From Limnochorda pilosa (lineage in GTDB: Bacteria > Bacillota > Limnochordia > Limnochordales > Limnochordaceae): DNA of 64,000 bases. Below the pieces are notes generated by a model. That model was given only the letters and a program-made list of their open reading frames with translations, was not told the origin of the DNA and did not search any database. The first letter of the stretch is position 1, and the number at the start of each line of letters is the position of its first letter. This document shows, piece by piece, positions 16,963-23,490 of the stretch. The stretch is taken from positions 930,001 to 994,000 of the forward strand of contig NZ_AP014924.1 of assembly GCF_001544015.1 (NCBI RefSeq). The letters run 5' to 3'. Made by a program: the position numbers and the translations under genes.

Positions 16963-17387
16963 GTCTCACCCGGCATCATCTCAAGTGTCAACGAATAATC
17001 CGTGTAGCCCATCGCTTTCCAGAATGAGATTGCCACTGCGTTATTGGCAAGTACGGAAACGGTCCGCCGCTTATCCAGCGACCAGATATCGGTGAACAGA
17101 TCCATAAGTGCCCCACGCCCAATCCCCTCCCGTCGGCGGTTACGAACGACGAAAAACTGCCGTAGGTAGATCTCGTCCTTCGTCTCTCGATAGAGTGCGT
17201 AAGCGACGACTTTACTCTCCCAAAAGAACAGAACGGCGCTATACTCTCCGGACGCCAGCCAGCCACGCATCCGATCCCCAAGTTCCTCGACAGTCATCGG
17301 ATTTCGATGGCCTTCGTCTTGTATGAGTTGGTGATTCAACTCGGCAAGCACTGAAGAATCGTCGGGGACGGCGAATCTCCACTCCAC
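16932..17387 (-). CDS. cassette 9: GNAT N-acetyltransferase with attC-encoded tail
   Basis: 151 residues from GTG 17387 (GGAG 9 nt upstream). Motifs YLRQFFVVRNRRREGIGRGA and VSVLANNAVAISFWKAMGY are the acetyl-CoA loop and the C-terminal wedge. The frame does not stop before the recombination site: the last residues PNKRIHRTG are read from attC E itself. Acceptor unknown. Confidence 0.88.
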   Translation of the reverse strand: MEWRFAVPDDSSVLAELNHQLIQDEGHRNPMTVEELGDRMRGWLASGEYSAVLFFWESKVVAYALYRETKDEIYLRQFFVVRNRRREGIGRGALMDLFTDIWSLDKRRTVSVLANNAVAISFWKAMGYTDYSLTLEMMPGETPNKRIHRTG

Positions 17388-17431
17388 GGCAGTCAACTCC
17401 GATCAGACATAGGTCACAAAACTTGCAGTAC

Positions 17432-17525
17432 ACCTAACGTCCTGCCGTATCAACGGCGCCGCCACTCAGCCTCCAGGTGGATGGACCCAGCCTGCTACGG
17501 CGTCTGCTGCATACGCTTGTTAGGC
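17432..17525 (-). repeat. attC F
   Basis: ACCTAAC (17432-17438) to GTTAGGC (17519-17525), 94 bp; arms CGTATCAACGGCGCCG and CGGCGTCTGCTGCATACG. Member of the dominant attC family. Confidence 0.9.
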
Positions 17526-17536
17526 GGCCGGACATG

Positions 17537-17734
17537 TCACTCGGCCTGTCCTACTTCAGGGACCGACAGTCCCCGGCAGATCTTCCGTGCCAGCTTGTCC
17601 GGGATCTCCATATGACGAGGAATGGTTTCTACGGCGCCCGTTAGGGGATTCATCCAGAGCGAATGTGACCGGCCTTCCCGCTTGAGAATGCAGCCGTGCT
17701 TCCTCAGGTGTCGAAGTAAGGCGCCTCGTTTCAC
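17537..17734 (-). CDS. hicA: cassette 8b: HicA-type mRNA interferase toxin
   Basis: 65 residues. Double-stranded-RNA-binding-like HicA fold: LLRHLRKHGCILKREGRSHS with the catalytic His in GRSHSLWMNP, then ETIPRHMEIPDKLARKICRGL. Start GTG 17734 overlaps hicB by 4 bp. HicA cleaves mRNA when free of HicB. Addiction modules help keep cassette arrays from being lost. Confidence 0.9.
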   Translation of the reverse strand: MKRGALLRHLRKHGCILKREGRSHSLWMNPLTGAVETIPRHMEIPDKLARKICRGLSVPEVGQAE

Positions 17735-17946
17735 GGAACGCTGACCCTCTCAACGACAGCATCGGGCGGAATCCCACGCAATCCCTGATCCCGACGGTCC
17801 TCGAGAATCAAGCGGATAGCCTCGGATAGGCTTGCCAACGCTTCGTCCTTCGTCCTGCCCTGGCCGTTAGCGCCCGGAACCTCCGGAGAGTATGCGATGA
17901 ACCACTCGCCATCCTGCTCAACAACCGCCGTGAACTCGTTGGCCAC
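17731..17946 (-). CDS. hicB: cassette 8a: HicB-type antitoxin
   Basis: 71 residues from GTG 17946 (GGGGGTGG 4 nt upstream). FTAVVEQDGEWFIAYSPEVP followed by GANGQGRTKDEALASLSEAI is the HicB RNase-H-like core that masks HicA. No separate DNA-binding domain at the C-terminus, so autoregulation may rely on the complex or be absent. The order antitoxin-toxin and the overlap indicate one transcript. Confidence 0.9.
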   Translation of the reverse strand: MANEFTAVVEQDGEWFIAYSPEVPGANGQGRTKDEALASLSEAIRLILEDRRDQGLRGIPPDAVVERVSVP

Positions 17947-18090
17947 GCGACCACCCCCACTCACCGTCAGCACCCTTGCGCTCGCCCCACTATTTTACCA
18001 CACCGAGCCCGATCATGGTGAGCACCAAGTAGCTACGACCGTCACCCGCACGAACACCGAGGGGCCTTCGCACATCTCCCGATGTCATTC

Positions 18091-18156
18091 GCCTAACGAC
18101 CTGCGATTCACCTGCGCCGAGCGAAGCGAGGCGTCAGGCGGAAGCGCTGGTTAGGC
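18091..18156 (-). repeat. attC G (short, divergent type)
   Basis: GCCTAAC (18091-18097) to GTTAGGC (18150-18156), 66 bp, with arms GCGATTCACCTGCGCC and GGCGGAAGCGCTG that differ from the dominant family; suggests a cassette acquired from another integron. Confidence 0.85.
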
Positions 18157-18202
18157 GGCGCAATTACACTTCAACGGCCGATTGTTGACGGAGTTGGTCG
18201 CG

Positions 18203-18583
18203 CTAATTAGATGGGAGATACTCCTCGCACCCCCGAATGATTTTCCAGGTGCTATTCTCTTTGCGCCAAATCTCCATGATAATTTGTGATATGCTACCAT
18301 CGGCCCAAGTCAAGTCCGCGCGATACACTAAAATCCCTTCCAGCTCACTGCGTATAACAACGTCCTTTACTTCCACTCTCCACCGGCCTGCGAGATTGGT
18401 AATGGCGCGCTCCACTCCCTCCACGTAAGCCTTGGCATCGTGGTGCTCACCATTGATGACCCCAATATAGGAGTTGCTGATAAAAGCGGTGACTGGAGCA
18501 GTCATTTTGGATTTGAAAGCGTTGTTCCACGCCTCAAAGTACGAAGTGTGTGCCTTTAAGAGCTCGTCCCGCACGTCTTGCAT
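18203..18583 (-). CDS. cassette 7: NTF2/SnoaL-like protein (DUF4440 type)
   Basis: 126 residues from ATG 18583 (GGGAGG ~6 nt upstream). An alpha helix (ELLKAHTSYFEAWNNAF) followed by strands VIRSELEGILVYRADLTWAD and SQIIMEIWRKENSTWKIIRG matches the cone-shaped NTF2-like fold. Such proteins may be small enzymes or binding modules; no catalytic residues can be named. Confidence 0.75.
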   Translation of the reverse strand: MQDVRDELLKAHTSYFEAWNNAFKSKMTAPVTAFISNSYIGVINGEHHDAKAYVEGVERAITNLAGRWRVEVKDVVIRSELEGILVYRADLTWADGSISQIIMEIWRKENSTWKIIRGCEEYLPSN

Positions 18584-18677
18584 TAGGTTCCCTCCCGACA
18601 ACTACGAAGTAACTCCTAAAAGATGGAATGTACCGCGGCGGTGGCCGCAGCAAGATAACCGTTCACAGGCGTGGTCC

Positions 18678-18773
18678 GTCTAGCGTCCTTGCGGCTCAGC
18701 GGCGCCGACGGCTGCCATCAACTTATCCCCTCCCGACTCCCCCTTCGGCGTCCGCTGCAGCCGCTTGCTAGAG
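18678..18773 (-). repeat. attC H
   Basis: GTCTAGC (18678-18684) to GCTAGAG (18767-18773), 96 bp; arms CGGCTCAGCGGCGCCG and CGGCGTCCGCTGCAGCCG pair well. Core boxes diverge slightly from consensus. Confidence 0.75.
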
Positions 18774-19037
18774 GGCTTGGGCACCGCTCGACGCGTTGCC
18801 TGAGGTCGGCGCGAAGAGAGCTCGAGCCCAGTCCCGCCGTTCAGCGCGCCTCCGTATTCCACCCACGTCAGCCCAAGGTCAACCCGCCACCTTCGCCGTA
18901 CCAATGGGCCCGCTTCCGCCATCGTTTGGGGCACCCACCCTCTTCTGGCCACCCGGTACCCTCTACACCGTCACTCTTCGCGCCGCCCTCCATCCAGCTT
19001 TCGACGATCGACCAGGTGTCCACAGATCCTCATGTCC
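18774..19037. other. cassette 6: no convincing gene
   Basis: 264 bp between attC H and I. A minus-strand frame (stop 18680, starts at 18952 or 18919) has no RBS, biased composition and reads into attC H. It may be an ORF-less cassette carrying a promoter or small RNA, as known from other integrons. Confidence 0.55.
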
Positions 19038-19097
19038 CCCTAACGCTCAGCATCAGCGGCGGCGCGGAGCGCCGTCCGCTGGATGCCGTTGTTAGGC
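19038..19097 (-). repeat. attC I (short, divergent type)
   Basis: CCCTAAC (19038-19044) to GTTAGGC (19091-19097), 60 bp with arms CAGCATCAGCGGCGGCGC and GCGCCGTCCGCTGGATGC forming a compact hairpin. Confidence 0.85.
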
Positions 19098-19736
19098 ACC
19101 AACGTTCGATAGCATGCTGCCCGCAACGAACGATATCACCGCCGCTCCAAAGACTTGCCACCGATTCCTCAAGCCCAGGATTCGGAAGCTACCACCCAAA
19201 ATACCCGCAGCGAAGAGAAGATATCCCAAGTTTGCTATGCCGTAGCCAATCACCATAGTCGAGCCGGCTGGAGTGGTTGTCGCGATGTAGATGGCAGCCC
19301 CGACTGGGTACAGCAGTGCAAGTGCGCTCGGCCACGGGAAGGCAGCACGTTCGATCCCCATGAACTCCCGCATCTTCGGTTGGTCGTATGCGCTGTACGC
19401 GTAACTCAAGACCACGATGTTGAAGAGGTTGAAGGCAGCCTCCTCGTCCGTTGCGAGACCGAGTGGGCGCAGAACGCTTCGCGCATCGCCGATGATCTCA
19501 TCGAAGACGTCCGCAGTGTCCCGCTGCCAAAAGCTTCGATCATAGACGCGAGCGTTCCACCGGTCGATGAATTCCTCAGCAAGATCGCGTGCGGCTTCGG
19601 GCAACAGGGCGACGGTCCCATGAACTCCTTGAGTTAGCTCGCCCTGACTCTGCCGACGAAGGTGATGCTGGACGAGTTGCCAGAAGCGTGTTCCCGCGAA
19701 CTGGGCCCTCAGCTCGGGTAGGTTGACAGGCTTCAT
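19092..19736 (-). CDS. cassette 5: membrane protein with cytoplasmic helical N-terminus
   Basis: 214 residues; ATG 19736 preceded by AGGGAG; upstream frame is attC. First ~125 residues are helical and soluble (AARDLAEEFIDRWNARVYDR, DVFDEIIGDARSVLRPLG). Then 3-4 hydrophobic segments follow (WPSALALLYPVGAAIYIA, MVIGYGIANLGYLLFAAGIL, VFGAAVISFVAGSML). Its stop codon TAA lies in the attC box. Soluble sensor plus membrane bundle is the layout of several abortive-infection effectors, but no family is recognised. Confidence 0.65.
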   Translation of the reverse strand: MKPVNLPELRAQFAGTRFWQLVQHHLRRQSQGELTQGVHGTVALLPEAARDLAEEFIDRWNARVYDRSFWQRDTADVFDEIIGDARSVLRPLGLATDEEAAFNLFNIVVLSYAYSAYDQPKMREFMGIERAAFPWPSALALLYPVGAAIYIATTTPAGSTMVIGYGIANLGYLLFAAGILGGSFRILGLRNRWQVFGAAVISFVAGSMLSNVGA

Positions 19737-19756
19737 ACGGTCACTGCTCCCTTGGT

Positions 19757-19850
19757 GGCTAACGTCCTGCCGTATCAGCGGCGCCGCCGCCCAGCTTCTG
19801 CCCAAAGCGCTCCATCCACCTACGGCGTCCGCTGAATACGCTTGTTAGGC
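19757..19850 (-). repeat. attC J
   Basis: GGCTAAC (19757-19763) to GTTAGGC (19844-19850), 94 bp; arms CCGTATCAGCGGCGCCG and CGGCGTCCGCTGAATACG, nearly identical to K and M. Confidence 0.92.
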
Positions 19851-20503
19851 CCCTCTCGCAGTTCGGCGATGTTTGATACAGTGTCCACAGCCTGAAACAT
19901 TCGCAGGCTATCGGCGTGCGTCCAGGCCGCTGAATCACGACCGTGAAGAATCCAATGCCGATTCAGCATACCCGGCCGTGGACCATCGAAATCACTTCTC
20001 ATGTAGAGCTGATCAACAAAGCGCTCGACTGTCCGCCATATGACGAGTGTAAGGGAGTCGGGTAGGTCACGCTCAACTTGCTGAACATATGTCGAGACTA
20101 CATTCCTCAAGTCTGTACGCCTTCCTTGATCCGCCATCAACACTCCTTCGCAGACTATCATGAGGGCCGGGACGGTAATGACGAACTGTCGGCGTCTGTA
20201 GGCTGATGCAGCCTGTCGGAGCAAGGTGCGCCACGGACGAAGGTTGGCCCGGGTAACGAGCCTCTCAGCCATCTCATTGAAGTAGGCCTGGTCGTTTGAT
20301 TCATATAGCTCTATGAACCGCTCGTCGATACTGTGTGGCGCCGCTCCCTCGAGTAACTGTCGTACTTCTGCAGGAGTGAGGAACATGGGGATCGCCCATC
20401 CGAGTTCCGCCAAGTGCAGACTCGAAGTCTCGATGGCCCTCATAGCCTTACGGAAGCCGGCAGCAAGATCTCGTGACTCGTAGCCCAAAGCGGTTTCCAC
20501 CAC
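19820..20503 (-). CDS. cassette 4: HEPN-like protein with RX4H motif
   Basis: 227 residues from GTG 20503. Near the C-terminus GMLNRHWILHGRD contains R-x4-H, the catalytic pattern of HEPN ribonucleases, in the NRHxILHG context common in Abi-type proteins; it is followed by SLRMFQAVDTVS. The N-terminal helical part (TPAEVRQLLEGAAPHSIDER) has no assigned function. The last residues PNKRIQRTP are encoded by attC J. An RNA-cleaving defence or stress role is inferred from the motif. Confidence 0.65.
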   Translation of the reverse strand: MVETALGYESRDLAAGFRKAMRAIETSSLHLAELGWAIPMFLTPAEVRQLLEGAAPHSIDERFIELYESNDQAYFNEMAERLVTRANLRPWRTLLRQAASAYRRRQFVITVPALMIVCEGVLMADQGRRTDLRNVVSTYVQQVERDLPDSLTLVIWRTVERFVDQLYMRSDFDGPRPGMLNRHWILHGRDSAAWTHADSLRMFQAVDTVSNIAELREGPNKRIQRTP

Positions 20504-20515
20504 CTCTGCCTGGGG

Positions 20516-20609
20516 GCCTAACGTTCTGCCGTATCAGCGGCGCCGACGATCAGCGGTCAATCAACGCAGCTCAACTACCTACGGCGTCCGCTGAATACGC
20601 TTGTTGGGC
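20516..20609 (-). repeat. attC K
   Basis: GCCTAAC (20516-20522) to GTTGGGC (20603-20609), 94 bp; arms as in J and M. Confidence 0.92.
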
Positions 20610-21119
20610 GGTGCGCTCACGTCGAAACAAGACGTTCGGAAAGGCGCTTCTTGGTATCAGGATTTCGTCGCCAAGGATCATTCTCCGTTGGCCTGGCGCA
20701 TTCACATAGACTCGAAGCGATCGCCCCTTGGGCGCAGCAACTAGCAGCGTATACTGTTCCTCGTCAGAGCCCTTGGCGACCCTGCGTCGCTCCACCAGAC
20801 GCTTGAAATCGCGGTAATGGAAACTACAGATCTCACGGTCCTTCACACACACGAGAACCAAGAACACCGATGACACTCTCTTCACAAGCTCGCCAAGCTC
20901 ACGTAAATGGCTGGCATGAAAGGTGAACACATACTCTCCAAAAGGACGAGTAGGCTTTGTGGCGTACTTCAAGTATGCGCCGATGTCGTCGTTCACCTTG
21001 AAGGCGCTACGACACGCCACACCCTCGATCTTGAACGCGTTTATGGCTGTAAACTCCGGATGTTCAGCTATCTGGGTGAGCGCCGCCCCGTGATAAAGAT
21101 GGTCCTTGTTGATTCTCAA
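20571..21119 (-). CDS. cassette 3: unrecognised cytoplasmic protein
   Basis: 182 residues from TTG 21119, set by AGGAGGTG 8 nt upstream. Mixed alpha/beta, no signal or membrane segment: begins LRINKDHLYHGAALTQIAEH, then FGEYVFTFHASHLRELGELV, SVFLVLVCVKDREICSFHY, YTLLVAAPKGRSLRVYVN. The last ~13 residues (RTAQQAYSADAVGS) come from attC K. I do not recognise the family. The strand-rich middle with conserved-looking H/D/E residues could be a nuclease or ligand-binding domain; this is a guess. Confidence 0.6.
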   Translation of the reverse strand: MRINKDHLYHGAALTQIAEHPEFTAINAFKIEGVACRSAFKVNDDIGAYLKYATKPTRPFGEYVFTFHASHLRELGELVKRVSSVFLVLVCVKDREICSFHYRDFKRLVERRRVAKGSDEEQYTLLVAAPKGRSLRVYVNAPGQRRMILGDEILIPRSAFPNVLFRRERTAQQAYSADAVGS

Positions 21120-21146
21120 GATCAGTGCACCTCCTCTGCAACACCC

Positions 21147-21237
21147 GCCCAACGTGCTTGCGTGTCAGCGGCGCACCAGCACGGCCTCGTTCGGCCGCGT
21201 CGGGTTTCCATGCGTCCGCTGCACACGCTTGTTAGGG
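21147..21237 (-). repeat. attC L
   Basis: GCCCAAC (21147-21153) to GTTAGGG (21231-21237), 91 bp; arms GCGTGTCAGCGGCGC and GCGTCCGCTGCACACGC. Confidence 0.88.
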
Positions 21238-21261
21238 CGAAGAGACGCTAAGGCGATCGTC

Positions 21262-22446
21262 CTAGAAGACGACTCGCAAATTAGGATAATAAACGCTGAT
21301 CGGGCTGTCGACTAAGTCAGGGTTCTCGAGGGCCATACGGATCTGGTTCGCGACAGCAGCCCGGTAACTCTCCAGTTTCGGCACCAAAGTATAGATGCTG
21401 GAGGTGTCGACTTGGACCGTACGAAACTGATCAATGTCAAAGGGAATCCTATCGCTCTTACGAACCACTTGGACGGTCGGAAGTCTGCAAGCGTGCCTCA
21501 GAGAAAGCTCATAGAACACGTTGGGATTATGGAACGATAGGTCAGCTATGACCAGACGCGACTTCAGGATGTATTCGATGATCTGTCTGGTGATCATACC
21601 CGGCTTCTCGATCTGGTCCGCCCGCACCACATTAAGCCCAAGCTCCGCAAGAGCGGGTTCGATGATGGAGCCCAGGAACAGGTCAGAGTGTAGCCTCTCC
21701 TCCGAGCCCTCGGTGCCGATAGGGGTGATGTAGAAACAAGTGGTGTGCCATTCCGGTCTCTCGCCGGGACGAGGAGCCTCCTCAGAAATCATCGGCGACT
21801 CGGATGCAGTCAGAATCGCCGCCTTAGAGGACTTCTCAGAACTCTTCCCCTCAAGGGCTTGGTCGAAGGAGACGATGCGTTCAGCACCAGCTATCTCAGT
21901 GATGATTCCTGTGTACTGCCCATTAAGGATGAACGCATCAACTGCTTCAGAGAGGTACTCCTCGTCGATGCCGATTTCCCTGAGCTTGTCGCGCATGACT
22001 TCAGCCGAGGGCATCCGGCTATTCTTGAACGCTTCATACAGTGCGTTGAACGGCTGGATTTTAGCAATGGCTAGCTGCATTCGAGCGTGAGCCCTTTCGC
22101 GTTCGCTCGACTCAGGTGATGTCGCTTGGGTCCCTAAGGGAGTAAGCTCTAGGTACTCCGCATTGTAGCCGCCTTTCGTGATCCCGTACTGACCGGAGGC
22201 AGTGACAAGGTCGCGGCTGGCACTGCTTTCCGCGGATCTTCCCATGGCATCAAACAAGGTTAGCCTCCGAACGCGTGCTCCTGAAGCGTGTTCCTGTATT
22301 GCGTCCGCTAGCTGCAGTGCTTCGCGGAAAGTCATTGATGGGAACGGGCGACGACGACGCCTCTTACGTGTCTTCTCCGAGCTACGCTCATTGGACTCTA
22401 CGTTTTCCTGGCTTGATGTGACAATCTCTGGTTCATCGGTGCTCAT
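21262..22446 (-). CDS. cassette 2: putative defence effector, TIR/deoxyribosyltransferase-like C-terminal domain
   Basis: 394 residues from ATG 22446. A basic stretch (KTRKRRRRRP) precedes a winged-helix-like domain (~35-110: SASRDLVTASGQYGITKGGY, ending LELTPLG). A helical linker follows, then at ~245-370 a domain with CFYITPIGTEGSEERLHSDL, VVRADQIEKPGMI, LVIADLSFHNPNVFYELSLR and HACRLPTVQVV. This last part is related to nucleoside 2-deoxyribosyltransferase/TIR-like folds; the Glu in NPNVFYE is the likely catalytic residue. Family members are often defence effectors that attack NAD or nucleotides; activity here is inferred. Confidence 0.75.
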   Translation of the reverse strand: MSTDEPEIVTSSQENVESNERSSEKTRKRRRRRPFPSMTFREALQLADAIQEHASGARVRRLTLFDAMGRSAESSASRDLVTASGQYGITKGGYNAEYLELTPLGTQATSPESSERERAHARMQLAIAKIQPFNALYEAFKNSRMPSAEVMRDKLREIGIDEEYLSEAVDAFILNGQYTGIITEIAGAERIVSFDQALEGKSSEKSSKAAILTASESPMISEEAPRPGERPEWHTTCFYITPIGTEGSEERLHSDLFLGSIIEPALAELGLNVVRADQIEKPGMITRQIIEYILKSRLVIADLSFHNPNVFYELSLRHACRLPTVQVVRKSDRIPFDIDQFRTVQVDTSSIYTLVPKLESYRAAVANQIRMALENPDLVDSPISVYYPNLRVVF

Positions 22447-22463
22447 GGATTTCTCTCCTTTCG

Positions 22464-22556
22464 CCCTAACGTCCTGCCGTATCAGCGGCGCCGCCACTCA
22501 CCGACCGATCGACGCACCTGTCGACCTACGGCGTCCGCTGTATACGCTTGTTAGGC
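22464..22556 (-). repeat. attC M (first cassette)
   Basis: CCCTAAC (22464-22470) to GTTAGGC (22550-22556), 93 bp; arms CCGTATCAGCGGCGCCG and CGGCGTCCGCTGTATACG. Confidence 0.92.
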
Positions 22557-22557
22557 C

Positions 22558-23280
22558 TCAGAGTCCCTGTCTGGCCCTCCTCAGTTGATCATCTAGTCCC
22601 AACAGCCTAAAGCGCTCGTCGAAGACTAGTTCAAATACACCAAGAGAGCTGACACCGACTTGTGCTGCCGACCGTAGGCCGAAGCGCAGCACAAGTGGAT
22701 CGTTTAGCAGGTAACCGAGGTGAAGCTCCATAGAGGCTTCGTCAACCTGCATTGATGTGCTCTGCAGCAATGCTTGCTGATTGGGATGTGCCCCGTAATC
22801 GATACAGCGTTCGTACAGCAAGCTAACCGCGTCGGCCAATCTGGGGCTGGCGTTCGCAAGGGAATCAAGAAGTTTCTTCATCCGGAAGGTGTTCCGAACC
22901 CTCGTCCTGGCTTTGTCGCTCTCGTCACGTCGTAGCCACGTCTCCTGCAACGTCAGATCCCTTGCGCCGTAGTGCCCGTACAATGCGTGTTCAAGACAGA
23001 GACGCTGAAGGGCATACGACTCCACCACCTGTCCTGCCATCCCCAGGTGACACGCGGCGCGGTAGGCAGAGTGGGACCGTTGTACAAAAAGGGCCGCAAA
23101 CCAGTCCGGTGTGTCGTTGAGGCTCGCGATCAGGGCACTAAAGAGTCCATCAATCTCAAGTAGCTTGACGTATTCGGATCGTAGCTTCACGTACGTTGCG
23201 AAGCAGTTCCCGCGACTGTCGTCCAGGAAGCTTGTAAGGCTGTCGCGTCCCCACCCTGGTGGAGCCTGTATAGCACTCAT
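22558..23280 (-). CDS. cassette 1: helical protein, DUF5677/HEPN-like
   Basis: 240 residues from ATG 23280, about 30 nt after the predicted Pc start site, so it should be the best expressed cassette. Almost all helical: FVQRSHSAYRAACHLGMAGQ, VVESYALQRLCLEHALYGHY, then AHPNQQALLQSTSMQVDEAS. The pattern of a long helix with R-x-x-x-E/H and a downstream H-x-x resembles DUF5677-type proteins (HEPN-like bundles). Role not known; its stop TGA abuts the attC box. Confidence 0.6.
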   Translation of the reverse strand: MSAIQAPPGWGRDSLTSFLDDSRGNCFATYVKLRSEYVKLLEIDGLFSALIASLNDTPDWFAALFVQRSHSAYRAACHLGMAGQVVESYALQRLCLEHALYGHYGARDLTLQETWLRRDESDKARTRVRNTFRMKKLLDSLANASPRLADAVSLLYERCIDYGAHPNQQALLQSTSMQVDEASMELHLGYLLNDPLVLRFGLRSAAQVGVSSLGVFELVFDERFRLLGLDDQLRRARQGL

Positions 23281-23304
23281 CTCCGCACCACCCACGTATA
23301 GTAG

Positions 23305-23345
23305 GCCTAACTACGGCTTATATAGTTCTCCATACGCCCTGTAAA
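23305..23345 (-). promoter_or_regulatory. attI junction with cassette promoter Pc
   Basis: On the minus strand: -35 TTTACA (23345-23340, 5/6), exactly 17 bp, -10 TATAAG (23322-23317, 5/6). Then comes the recombination core G-TTAGGC (23311-23305). Transcription would start at about 23310, right at the first cassette, and run leftward through every cassette gene. This is the best promoter seen in the window and is in the position expected for a Pc inside attI. 23346-23490 holds no other feature I can name. Confidence 0.8.
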
Positions 23346-23490
23346 CCGCAAGATTGCTCCGTAATCACCGTGCTGTACGCTACGAGCAACACCCTCAGGG
23401 CCGGTTCCGTCTGTGATCCCCCTTCTTCGCGCGGCGGCTTATCTTGCCCTGGGTAAGCCGCCCTGCCGCTCGTCGATTCTCGGTGTCCCC

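Noticed and set aside
21262-22446. Calling the TIR-like cassette a Thoeris, CBASS or Pycsar system
   Set aside because: No partner gene (ThsA, cyclase or similar) is adjacent; every neighbouring gene is a separate cassette.
14296-23345. Repeated GC-rich motifs as a CRISPR or REP array
   Set aside because: Repeats are 60-96 bp imperfect hairpins with integron core boxes separated by whole genes, not uniform short repeats with spacers.
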